From positions 154,934,166 through 154,998,165 of the forward strand of contig CM076854.1 of NCBI GenBank assembly GCA_039519185.1: a DNA stretch of 64,000 nt, given 5' to 3'. The stretch is from Astragalus membranaceus (lineage: Eukaryota; Streptophyta; Magnoliopsida; Fabales; Fabaceae). The notes beneath the pieces were generated by a model. The model was not told the DNA's origin, ran no database searches, and saw only the letters and a list, made by a program, of their open reading frames with translations. The translations under genes were made by a program, and so were the position numbers. This document shows positions 11,686 to 21,229 of this stretch, one piece after another (position 1 is the first letter of the stretch; each line of letters begins with the position of its first letter).

Positions 11686-13827
11686 TGTAACATCCCCAAA
11701 ATAATTAACCAAATTATTTGGATGTTACCCCCAATTGAATTAATTTAGTACTTGATTGGTAAATTTATTGAGTGGTAAAATTAATCATTGGTTGTCATGA
11801 GATCGTTAACCAAATAATACGGAATAAGGGTGATTTAGGGAAGAAATAAGAGGTTAAGGGCAATATGGTCATTTGACCATATTACCACTTAATATATATA
11901 AGAAAAGAAGAGAAAAGAGAATTGAGAGAAGAAAGAAAGGAAGCGAAGCAGAGAAGAGAAGAGAAAAGGAAAGGAAAAGAAGAAAGGAAGAAGAGGAGGA
12001 GAAGAAGATCACCACCCATCACCCCTAAGTTTCATCATCATCATCCTTGCTTCTCCTTCCATTCCTCCAAGCCAGGTGAGTTAAAGTTTCTATTTTTCAC
12101 TCCCCTTTGACTTCGATTTTGAGAGTTTTAGGGAGATGATGAATAGTGTTTTCGAGTTTGTGATGATTTTGATGGTTTAGGTGTGATTAGGAGTGAACCT
12201 AAGGTGGATTGATCGCGGATTGAAGTTCGATTCGGAGTCGGGAACGAGTTGGTGATCGTTAGATCGAAATTGGGGATTTTGAGTTTTCGGTGACTTCGGC
12301 TCGATCGTAGCTCTCGCGTCAAGGGTGAGTTTTACTCACGTTTAGGTTTTGATTGAGAATTTCGAATTGTCGACATTGAGTTTTGAAAACCGGTATTTGA
12401 AAATTAACGTATTTTGACATAAACGACAAATTGTTTACGTTTGTGTTGTGATTGATGAATGATGATTTGATGATAATCATTGTCGTTTGGATATGTTTTT
12501 GGACTGTTTTTATGTTGGGACTGGGCTGGGACAGGTATCGGAATTGGTCGGAACGACGAAAAACGCGAAAACGGGATAAAATACAATGTTGTCAAAATCG
12601 CACGACTCGTGCGTCCCAGGCGCACGGACCGTGCGTCTCGTTCTATTTCTATTTTTCAAAAAATGCATTACACGGCGCACGACCCGTGCGTATGGGAGCA
12701 CGGACCGTGCGCAGTGTTCTGTCAAAATTTTACAAACTTGTCCGAAAGGTTCCCGTTCGATTCCAATCCTCTCCTAATCCTCTCCTAACCTTCTTCCAAT
12801 GAAATTATTGTTACAATACCATGATATTGGCTATGTTTTAAGAGGTTTATGAAAAATGTTTTGAGGTTATAAACATTTTGAAAAACCAAACTTAGAGCAC
12901 GTGTGAGGACATGTTTTATCGAAAAGGAAACGGATTATAAGTCCTATGTGGTATTGTATAACTGACGCGGGGTGATTATTAATAATTCATCTAAACCGGT
13001 CTATTATTCACGATATAAATTATATCGAATATATATAGGAGCCGACCCAATGCGGGTGGATATATAAATTATATCGAGTCGGGGTGACGACCCCTATGGA
13101 TTAGCATGCTAGATGAGGGAAGTCATGAGCCCTTGATCTAGGCCCCCAGATGATATGTTTTTGCCTTTAGGACATGTACTGCTATTGGCTAGTTGGGGTT
13201 CACTTAAGCTTCTTCGGGTTGTTGGTGATATGCTAAATATTAAAAAGATATGTTTGTAATTCATATTGAATTACCAGTTGATGTTTGTAATTCATATTGA
13301 ATTACCAGTAATTGTTTGTAATTCATATCGAATTACCAGTGTACGTTGCAATTCATCAATTGAATTTCCAGGTAAAGGTTTTATAAAGAAACCGAGAGCG
13401 TGGTTAGGGGTCTCGGTAGAACTCACTGAGATTGTATCTCATTGTTTATATGTTGTTGTTTTATAGAGAAACAGGGAAAGAGGAGATCCAAGAGGCACGA
13501 GTAGGTTGTACTCGGATGGTTGCTGAAGACTTAGCTTTTATGATTAAGCTTATGTTTCCCTTGTTGTCTTGTATCATGACATTATGACTTTAACTGTTGT
13601 AAAAGTTATGCATTTATTTCCGCGCTTTCTTGTATGACATTGAACACTAAATCTAGATGATGAACAATGGTCAGGGAACCGTTGTGGTTTTAATCATGTT
13701 TAAAACCGTTTTGGTATAATTTAGAGAAAAATTTATAGTGGTGTTCAATACAGGAAATAATATCTCTGATATGTTACAGTTGGTACACTTAGGTAATTCT
13801 ACTTGTTAGAAATACCGGGGTGTTACA
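11686..13827 (+). mobile_element. solo LTR, Tekay/Del-like Ty3/gypsy (2142 bp)
   Basis: The unit begins TGTAACATCCCC, ends ACCGGGGTGTTACA and is bounded by the 5-bp duplication CTTAT, with no internal coding region: a solo LTR left by LTR-LTR recombination. The termini match the 3' LTR of the minus-strand Tekay-like element at 15736/36950 but the interiors differ clearly, so it is a related, older or different subfamily. Inside are a TATATATAAG box (11893), a purine-rich leader, a splice-donor-like CAG|GTGAGT (12073-12080), GC-rich palindromes (GCACGGACCGTGC, 12620-12715) and four degenerate copies of 'TTTGTAATTCATATTGAATTACCAG' near 13255-13372. Confidence 0.88.
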
Positions 13828-13832
13828 CTTAT
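13828..13832. repeat. TSD CTTAT of solo LTR, right
   Basis: Exact copy of 11681-11685. Confidence 0.85.
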
Positions 13833-14409
13833 ACACCTATTGTGTATAAAAATTAGGGTTTAATTAGCATACACATCATTTGTAAAACTTATTATACTAT
13901 CCACCAATAACAATACATGGTAGAGATGACACATCAAGTGGTTACTAATTTGGTAACATATTTTAATGATAAATCAACCTATAATTGGTAGATAGTGTAA
14001 AACATGTAAACACATTTTTGTATATAAATTAAACTCAATAAATTAAGGATTTAATTTATATACACAATAGGTGTATGAGTCTTTTACACTATCTACCAAT
14101 TAGAGGTTGACACATCATCAAAAAGAAATTGGTCATTTGGTAACCATCAATTAGTCAATTGGTAGCTAACCACTCAATGAATTGTGATCGGTGGTGGTTG
14201 TAAAAGCCTATACACATTATGTGTATAGTAATTAAACTCATAAATTAAATCATTAAATAAATAAATAAATAAATAAATAAAATCCAATCAAGCTATACAC
14301 AATAGGTTATACATGTTTTACACTATCTACCAATTACATGTTGACACATCAATAAAAAGAAATTTGTCAACAGGTAACCACCGATTAATTAATTGGTAAC
14401 CAATCACTC
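13833..14409. repeat. related AT-rich repeat units
   Basis: The phrase 'ttttacactatctaccaatta...gttgacacatca' recurs at about 14083 and 14316 with a following 'aaaagaaatt-gtca-ggtaacca' block, and related text lies near 11665, 13905 and 13985. It looks like diverged copies of one dispersed repeat; the solo LTR inserted in one of them. A short (AAAT)n run lies at 14252-14280. No coding capacity seen. Confidence 0.5.
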
Positions 14410-14422
14410 TATGAATTATGAT
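14410..14422. repeat. SINE target site duplication, left
   Basis: TATGAATTATGAT is repeated exactly at 14623-14635. Confidence 0.85.
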
Positions 14423-14622
14423 TTTTTTTTGTTCGGACCATCGCTGGCTACCCACGGAGTGTCCCAACGCTTTCAACGAAAGACTAATCTCCGCTCGTGC
14501 TTATGATCAAATTCCGCACTGGCCAACACTGAGTTTGTCTACTACGGGAATCGAACCCGTGAGCACCGGATCGACCCTCCGTGTCCTAGGATAGATTAAG
14601 CCAGTACGCCAACTATCTTGGT
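14423..14622 (-). mobile_element. tRNA-derived SINE (200 bp)
   Basis: On the minus strand the unit starts ACCAAGATAGTTGGCGTACTGG (A-box-like region) and contains GGGTTCGATTCCC, an almost canonical pol III B box, about 70 bp in. It ends in an A run (plus-strand T at 14423-14430). Perfect 13-bp direct repeats flank it. The A/B box promoter, A tail and variable-length duplication are diagnostic of a SINE mobilised by LINE machinery. Confidence 0.88.
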
Positions 14623-14635
14623 TATGAATTATGAT
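14623..14635. repeat. SINE target site duplication, right
   Basis: Exact copy of 14410-14422. Confidence 0.85.
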
Positions 14636-14675
14636 CGATCGTAGTTGTAAAATTTATACGTGTATATAAATTAAA

Positions 14676-14973
14676 CTAGTAGGATACTCGTGCATACACA
14701 CGGGTGCTGTCGTGTTATTTTTATGAATGAACTTAGACAATATTTAAATAGTTTGAACATTACCCCGTAAAATAAAGACAAATTTAAAGTAGATAAAAAG
14801 GAGTTTCAAATAAAAAATAGATAAATATTAAAATCTAAAAATGTAAAAGTATCATTTAAAAACAATACGTGCATTTATCTCGTGTTTTTTTATATATCAG
14901 TGCAGTGTTCTTTTATATATCAGTGTTGTTAATTATCCCCTGTTTTTTTATATATTAATGCAGCTATCCTGTG

Positions 14974-15018
<45 letters not shown>

Positions 15019-15735
15019 GCAGTTATACCCGTATTTTTTTATATATCAGTGCAGTTATCTCGTGCTTTTTATGTATCAGTGCAGTTATCTCATAGTTTCA
15101 ATTGATTATTTCAGTTGATTAGTAGATTATAGTAGATAATAAAAGATAGATAATAGATTATCAATAAGAAATATTTATCCTATGTTTTTTTATATATCAG
15201 TAACAATTATTTGTCATTTTTTAGGTATTAGCGACAAATATTTGTCGCGTGTGTTTTTAATATTAATCATTTTAAATAGTCATTAAGTCTTCGGTTTTTT
15301 TTAGATAGTAGGTTTATAGTAGTTTTCAAAAATTATAATTATCAATGTCAAATATTAATCCCGTGTTTTTTTATATATCATTGCAGCTATCCTGTGTTTT
15401 TTATATATCAGTGCAGTTAGTTTCATTTGATTATTTTAGTTGATTAGTAGATTATAGACTTATAGTAGATAATAAATTTGTTAGATAGTAGATTATCAAT
15501 AAGAAATAATTGTTTTAAATATTAATTAGTAATTTAAATAGTCATTAAGTCATCTTGTTTTTTAGATAGTAGGTTTGTAGTAGTAGTCTTCAAAAATTTT
15601 AATTGTCACTGACAAATATTAATATCGTGTTTTTTTTCATATATCAGTACAGTTATCTCGTGTTTTATATATATATATATATCAGTGCAGTTATCTCGTA
15701 GTTTCAATTGATTATTTTAGTTGATCAGTAAATTA
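14676..15735 (-). mobile_element. Helitron 3' end and internal repeats (minus strand)
   Basis: The minus strand reads a hairpin (ACCCGTG...CACGAGT) followed by ATCCTACTAG and T, matching a Helitron 3' terminus at 14676-14679. To the right, inside the presumed element, 'TTTTTTATATATCAGTGCAGTTATCTCGTG' recurs roughly ten times to about 15710, with an (AT)n run at 14977-15015. The 5' end is not found; the Tekay-like LTR starting at 15736 may have inserted in the Helitron. Confidence 0.5.
14977..15015. repeat. (AT)n microsatellite
   Basis: Uninterrupted AT dinucleotides, about 19 units. Confidence 0.9.
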
Positions 15736-16176
15736 TGTAACACCCCGGTATTTCTAACGAGTAGAAATGCCTAAGTGTACCATCCCTAATACATCAGAGA
15801 TATTAATTCTTGTCTATATACTGAACACCACTATAAATTTTCACTGAATAATACCAAAACAGCCTTAATCATAATTAAAACTTCAACGGTTCCCTGACCA
15901 TCAATTATCAGCCAGACATAGTGTTCAATACCATACAAGAAAGCGCAGAAATAAAAACATAACGTTTACATCCGTTACAGTCATAAAGTTATGATACATA
16001 GATAACAAGGGAAAATATAAACTTAAGCATAAAAGCTAAGTCTTTAACAACCATCCGAGTACAACCTACTCGTGTCTCTTGGATCTCCTCTTTCCCTATT
16101 TCTCTGTAAAATAACAACATATAAACAATGAGATACAATCTCAGTGAGTTCTACCGAGACCCCTATCTACACTCTC
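15736..16176 (-). repeat. Tekay-like 3' LTR, distal part
   Basis: Starts on the plus strand with TGTAACACCCCGGTATTTC, the reverse complement of the LTR end. CTCTC at 16172-16176 is the target duplicated by the Ogre-type insertion. The LTR resumes at 34928. Confidence 0.85.
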
Positions 16177-19100
16177 TGTCGTGACCGTGATCCCGACGTA
16201 GACGGCTCAAAAATCAATTATTTTAGGAGTCGCCACCCAATTTATTTAATAGGAAAAATTGAGAAAAACCTATCTTAACAATTATTTGGTCTGCGTAAAC
16301 TAGATTGGATTCGGGAGTCGGTTATGCATAGGGAAGGGCGAAAACTAAATTCCACTACACCCCTAATACATCTGTCCTAAGACAGTTACCCTAAATTTTG
16401 ATTGTGCAACATATCAATAAGTTTAGAAAATTTTGTTTACCCAAAAAAATAAATACAGTAAAAAAGAATTATTTAGAAATAAATAAAACAGGGACCAATT
16501 TAAGAAAATTTAATTTTTGACTTGACGGGGAAGCCCCGCTCCTACGTATCCTCGGGTGCAATGAGGAACTCAAGAGTCACGTAGTTCTTCCTGAAAAAGT
16601 TTGTTGGTTGGTTGATTTTATTTTTTTGAAGGGGTTTAAGATCAAAGCCGTACAGCTAAAGTCTCTTAAACCGGGATTGACAAGATGTCACATCTCAGCC
16701 AATCCCAGTTTATAATTTTTTATGAAAATAGGTGTTAAAAGAAAAAAAATGATTATTTATTAGAAAAAAAATAATTTAGTTTAGCTTGACGGGGAAGCGC
16801 CGCTCCTACGTATCTCCGAAGCGGAGAATCAAGGGTCACGCAGTTCTTCCTTGGAAAATATTTGCTTGTTGATTGATTTTTAATTTTTGAAGGAGTTTAA
16901 GATCAAAGCCGTACGGCTAAAGTCTCTTAAACCGGGATCGACAAGATGTACATCTCAGCCGAACCCATTTTTATAATTTTTATAGGTCTTTTTGTAAAAA
17001 AGGAAAATTTATTTTGTGAAGAAATATTAAAAAGAAAAAAAACGAAAAGGGGGTGAAACAGTAAAATGGGGGTGTAGCTAACCACGGGGGGTTGTATTAT
17101 TAAAACTGGGGAGGTATGGATAGCAACAGAGGCTGTATCTTTGAAAAGGGGTGCGAATAGTGAGCCCGACTTGTTTCTGGTTTCTGGACTGCGTTTTTTT
17201 TTAGACAAAAAAAAAGAGAAATGGGCTGTGAATGGGGGAGGGTGCGCTAAGTAGAACAAGGGGTGCGAATAGGTATCTGAATTAATAAAATGTGAAATGA
17301 CAAAATTGACCTTGAGTTCATACTATAAAAGCCTAGACCTAAAATGGAAACCCTAATTCCCTCCTCTCCTCTCACACGGCGCCCACACCCCCCCAAATGC
17401 TCAAACCCTAAAAAATTTTCTCTCTCTCTCTCCTAGCGCCGTATCCATCTCCCTCTCTCAGCTCCATTTTCGTTTTCCTCTCCCTCTCAACCGTTTCACC
17501 CTCCCTCTTAACCATGGTAAGCCGAACCACTCTCTCTCAACTCCATTTTCGTTTTTCTCTCCCTCCCCACTACCAAACTCTCTCTCACGGCGCCGTGTTT
17601 CCTCCCCTAGCCATAGATCCGCCGGTTTTTCTCCCCTCCCCCCTTACTGTGTCCGATCCACTTCTCCTCGCCATGGATCTACCTTCCACAACACCGTTCT
17701 AATCTCTCTCTCTTATACCGGTGACCACGAAACTTTCAGGTTACGGTGGTGGTCGTTTGGTTGTTGGGCGTTTTGGGGTGATTTGGTGGCCGACCGTGGT
17801 GGTGTTTTGGGTGGTGGCAACCGTTCGTGGTGGCATTTTTTTTTACGGTGGTCCGCGGTGGTGACACGGCGGGGTGGGGGCGGACGGCCACCATCTACGG
17901 TGGCCGGAGCTAATAGGTATCGTTTTTACTTATTATTATTGTTATTGTTTTTTTTTTTAGTATTCATTTTCTTTGGCCTTCTTTCTTTCCTACTTCCTGA
18001 ACTGTTATGCATCTATTGATTTTGTTGCCCCTTTGTCATTATTTGCTTGTCTTCTAAAATCTAATTTTCTAACTAACAACTACTTTAAACTAATTGCTAC
18101 CATTTTTTTTCGGAACAGTTTATCAAACTTATGTTAGGTGTAAATCTTGATTTCATTTTTTTTGATTTTTTTCATTCCTGAACCTAATTTAAACATAAGG
18201 TTAATTTCGTTTTTTTTATTATTATTTATGCATACATATGTAGAATAACTGATTCTGAATAATGATAATAAATAAATAAAACTAATTTTTGTTCCTAATA
18301 CTAATACTAATATATTTACAGTAAAACAAAACTGACTACTACTAATAAAGATGAAAAAAAAAAAAAACTGACCTGACCAATCTGTTTCCAGAAAAAGAAA
18401 TCAAAAGCCTTTTGTTGTTACTGAGAAAAATCGATCCACCCACTGCTTCAAGCCTTTCCAGAATCTTTAGTGGGAATTTTTTGTGTGTAAAATGTTGTTT
18501 TTTTTCTCAGTGTTCTCCTCTGCCTTTTCATATTGTGTTGAGTTTGTTTTTATAGCCAAGTTTGCATAGATAACTCCACTGCATGGTCAATTTTCTGATT
18601 TTTGTATTTTCTCCATAATTTCATGTTTTGATGCTTCAACTTTCCCTGCAGAAAGTTTCTTCACCCAAGCCTCTGTTGCATTCCAAAAATAGACTTGTTT
18701 GACTAGCATCTGATTGCCTAAACTTTATTTGTGGTTACTTGTTCAGGGCAGATGTACATAGAGAATGAGACCCTCCATTTGAAGCTTTGAAGCCTAGGCC
18801 TATTGCTGCAACAATTTGGATTCTTTCTCTTGTCCATATTGCTGCATTTTGTCATGATTTGTTTGTCTCTGCAGAGTTGGGTGCTGATGGTGGTGTAGGG
18901 CTTCTTGCTAGGAAAGCTTGGTTTCTTGTCTTCTATCCTATGCAAATGCAAAAAAGGAAAACAAAAAGAATCCTGCCTCTGTGAAGGGAAAGAAGACCAC
19001 GCCTAGCCCTATTTATCATCATTCATTGTACTAATTTATAACAATTCTATTTGCTTTGTATTATTTTATTATGTTCCTTGTTAATATGTACCCTCTGCTT

Positions 19101-19485
19101 GCAACTTTAGTTGCTTGTAATAATAAACCTTCTTGTAAACTTCTTGTAAACTTGACAAACAGCACAACATCACGCTCCTTCCTTATTTCAACTTTTTTGG
19201 TTAATAATAATAAATAAATAAAAACTTCAACTACACAATAATACTGACAATAATGATGACGCTAATAACATACACGACACGCATGAATGACTACACTTTC
19301 GTAGCGACTAAATGCTCGTAACAAAAATAAACACACCGAATTAAAGAAACGAGATATCGCAAAAACTGTGGCGTAATGAACACGCGTAACAATCAAACAT
19401 TCGTGAAAAGGGGTTTATTTTATTATATATATTTTTTTTGAAAGAGAAACGACCCATAGGTATCGGTTAAAATTGGGTGTTCACA
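16177..19485 (-). repeat. Ogre-type 3' LTR (3309 bp)
   Basis: Bounded by TGTCGTGACC and GGGTGTTCACA on the plus strand. It includes two diverged direct copies (about 16519-16705 and 16784-16970) of a block beginning 'cttgacggggaagc'. A sense TATA box lies at 18548-18554 (GGCTATAAAAAC on the minus strand). The plus strand also carries a promoter-like module described separately. Confidence 0.93.
17324..19150 (+). promoter_or_regulatory. gene-like antisense module inside the Ogre-type LTR
   Basis: Antisense to the element, the plus strand shows TATAAAA at 17324-17330, a CT-rich leader beginning 'aaaccctaattccctcc', and ACCATGGTAAGC near 17513, an ATG directly followed by a good 5' splice site. 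Further on are polypyrimidine-AG acceptor-like sites and AATAAA near 19125. The same layout is in the 5' LTR from 32765. Whether it is transcribed is unknown; the frames are short and show no recognised domain. Confidence 0.35.
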
Positions 19486-19500
19486 GTTGCCCCTCTGTGC
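19486..19500 (-). other. polypurine tract of Ogre-type element
   Basis: On the minus strand GCACAGAGGGGCAAC lies directly before the 3' LTR start (TGTGAACACC). A purine-rich AGAGGGG tract at this position primes plus-strand DNA synthesis. Confidence 0.8.
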
Positions 19501-19639
19501 TTATTCTCTTGCGATATAATACATAAAACTAAGTTTTGTGGTATTATCAAAGTAAGAAATAAGCACAGATATGAACCTCAATTTTAACCGGTGACATATG
19601 AGAATGCGTTGAGATGAAAAGATTGAATTAACATTACTA

Positions 19640-20340
19640 AACAAAGAAGGTGAACTGCCAAGGCAGGACCAGTAGCCTAAGAAAGAAGATAAACAATGCC
19701 AGAGCAGGATCAATAGCATGCATATAGAAGAGAATGCCAGGGCTGGAACGATAGCATAAGAAAAACTAGTGCCAGAGCTGAATCGGTAGCACGAAATTTA
19801 AAAGGCAATGCCCGGGCTGAACCGATGGCATAAAAAAATAAAACACGCGATGCCAGGGCGTAACTGATAGCAAGCGGTGCCAGGGCGTAACTGATAGCAA
19901 GAAACTAGAGACAATGCCAGGGCGATACCGATAGCAAGAAAATTAAAACAATGCCAGGGCGAGACCGATAGCAAGAAAATTAAAGACAATGCCAGGGCGA
20001 GACCGATAGCAGAAAATTAAAACAATGCCAGGGCGAGACCGATAGCAAGAAAATTAAAGACAATGCCAGGGCGAGACCGATAGCAAGAAAATTAAAACAA
20101 TGCCAGGGCGAGACCGATAGCAAGAAAAATAAAACAATGCCAGGGCGAGACCGATAGCAAGAAAATTAAAGACAATGCCAGGGCGAGACCGATAGCACAA
20201 AATTAAAGACAATGCCAGGGCGAGACCGATAGCACAAAATTAAAGACAATGCCAGGGCGAGACCGTTAGCAAGAAAATTAAAGCAATGCCAGGGCGAGAC
20301 CGATAGCAAGAAAGTAAAACAGTGACAGAGCTGAACCAAT
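19640..20340. repeat. tandem repeats in Ogre 3' UTR, about 19 units of 25-42 bp
   Basis: Units of the form 'CAATGCCAGGGCGAGACC GATAGCAAGAAAATTAAAGA' (36-38 bp in the core) are nearly identical between about 19905 and 20300 and diverge toward both edges (for example 'cagagctgaaccaatagcat'). Tandem repeats between integrase and 3' LTR are typical of Ogre/Tat elements and are known seeds of satellite DNA. Frames crossing them are not genes. Confidence 0.92.
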
Positions 20341-21191
20341 AGCATGAAATACAAATGCGTGCTTACTTGTGAATGCCTTTGTTTCAGTACTAGAATTATT
20401 GCTTGCGAGCTAACAATCTTGGACCAATCAACCTTTTGCCTACCTCCCCTGCTTTTGCAAACAATGTCGGACTTTCCTAACATTGGTCCCTTTGACCAAA
20501 TGTACTTCTTTTGAACCTTGTGCGAAGTTACTTGAGACAACCTTGAGTTTCCTCGCCTTGTAGTGAGAGACATGGGTTCCCCCTCCCCAATCAATAGTCA
20601 ACTGAGTTCTTATTATTGTTCTCTTTTTTCTTTATTATGGCCTTTTTTTCTTTTTCTTTTTTTTTTTTTTTTTTTTTTTTACCAATTATTAAAATGTTAC
20701 TGACATACTCGTCTTGAAATATGCCAGACTTAGCCATTTTACTTGAGATGTAAGTTAACAAATTAAACATGAATGCAAGAACGAACAAACAAGCTAAGTG
20801 AGTCAGTCATGAACGCACAAAGACATGAATGCAGAAAGAAACAGACAATAAGCAATACTGTTTTGGCATTGACTAGGAAGCAGAAATACAACAAGAAATG
20901 TGGTCATGAGTAGGAAACTTTCACATAAATTTCGCCCCATTATGAGTGGCCGATCCACCATTTGCTGACCCCCTTGAAAGACCATAATGCAACTACTAGA
21001 GTGGATTCTGATGCAGCTATGGGACCCATATTGTCCCAGTGTAAGCGCGCTCGTGGGTTCTTCTGCATGTTATGCCTTTCCTTCATTTTCGCCTTAATTT
21101 TTGCCTAGACTGCCCTTTTGGGTTTTCACTCTAGCAGGCTTTTGGTTTCCTAACTTTTGCCTAGACTGCCCTTTCGGGTTTTCAATCTAGC

Positions 21192-21225
<34 letters not shown>
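20341..21225 (-). other. Ogre 3' untranslated region
   Basis: Between the pol stop and the tandem repeats there is no conserved coding pattern. Poly(T) runs lie at about 20650-20681 and 21187-21226, and the phrase 'cttttgcctagactgcccttt-gggttttca' is repeated near 21100 and 21155. Confidence 0.6.

Positions 21226-21229
<4 letters not shown>

Noticed and set aside
14480..14622. Possible tRNA gene because of the GGGTTCGATTCCC box
   Set aside because: No full cloverleaf or acceptor stem; the 200-bp unit has an A tail and TSD, so it is a SINE.
16927..17259. 110-residue frame present identically in both Ogre LTRs
   Set aside because: Identity is explained by LTR duplication; the composition is low complexity and no domain is seen.
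19798..20594. Minus-strand frames with repeated LSVSPWHCFNF-like text
   Set aside because: They are by-products of the Ogre 3' UTR tandem repeats.
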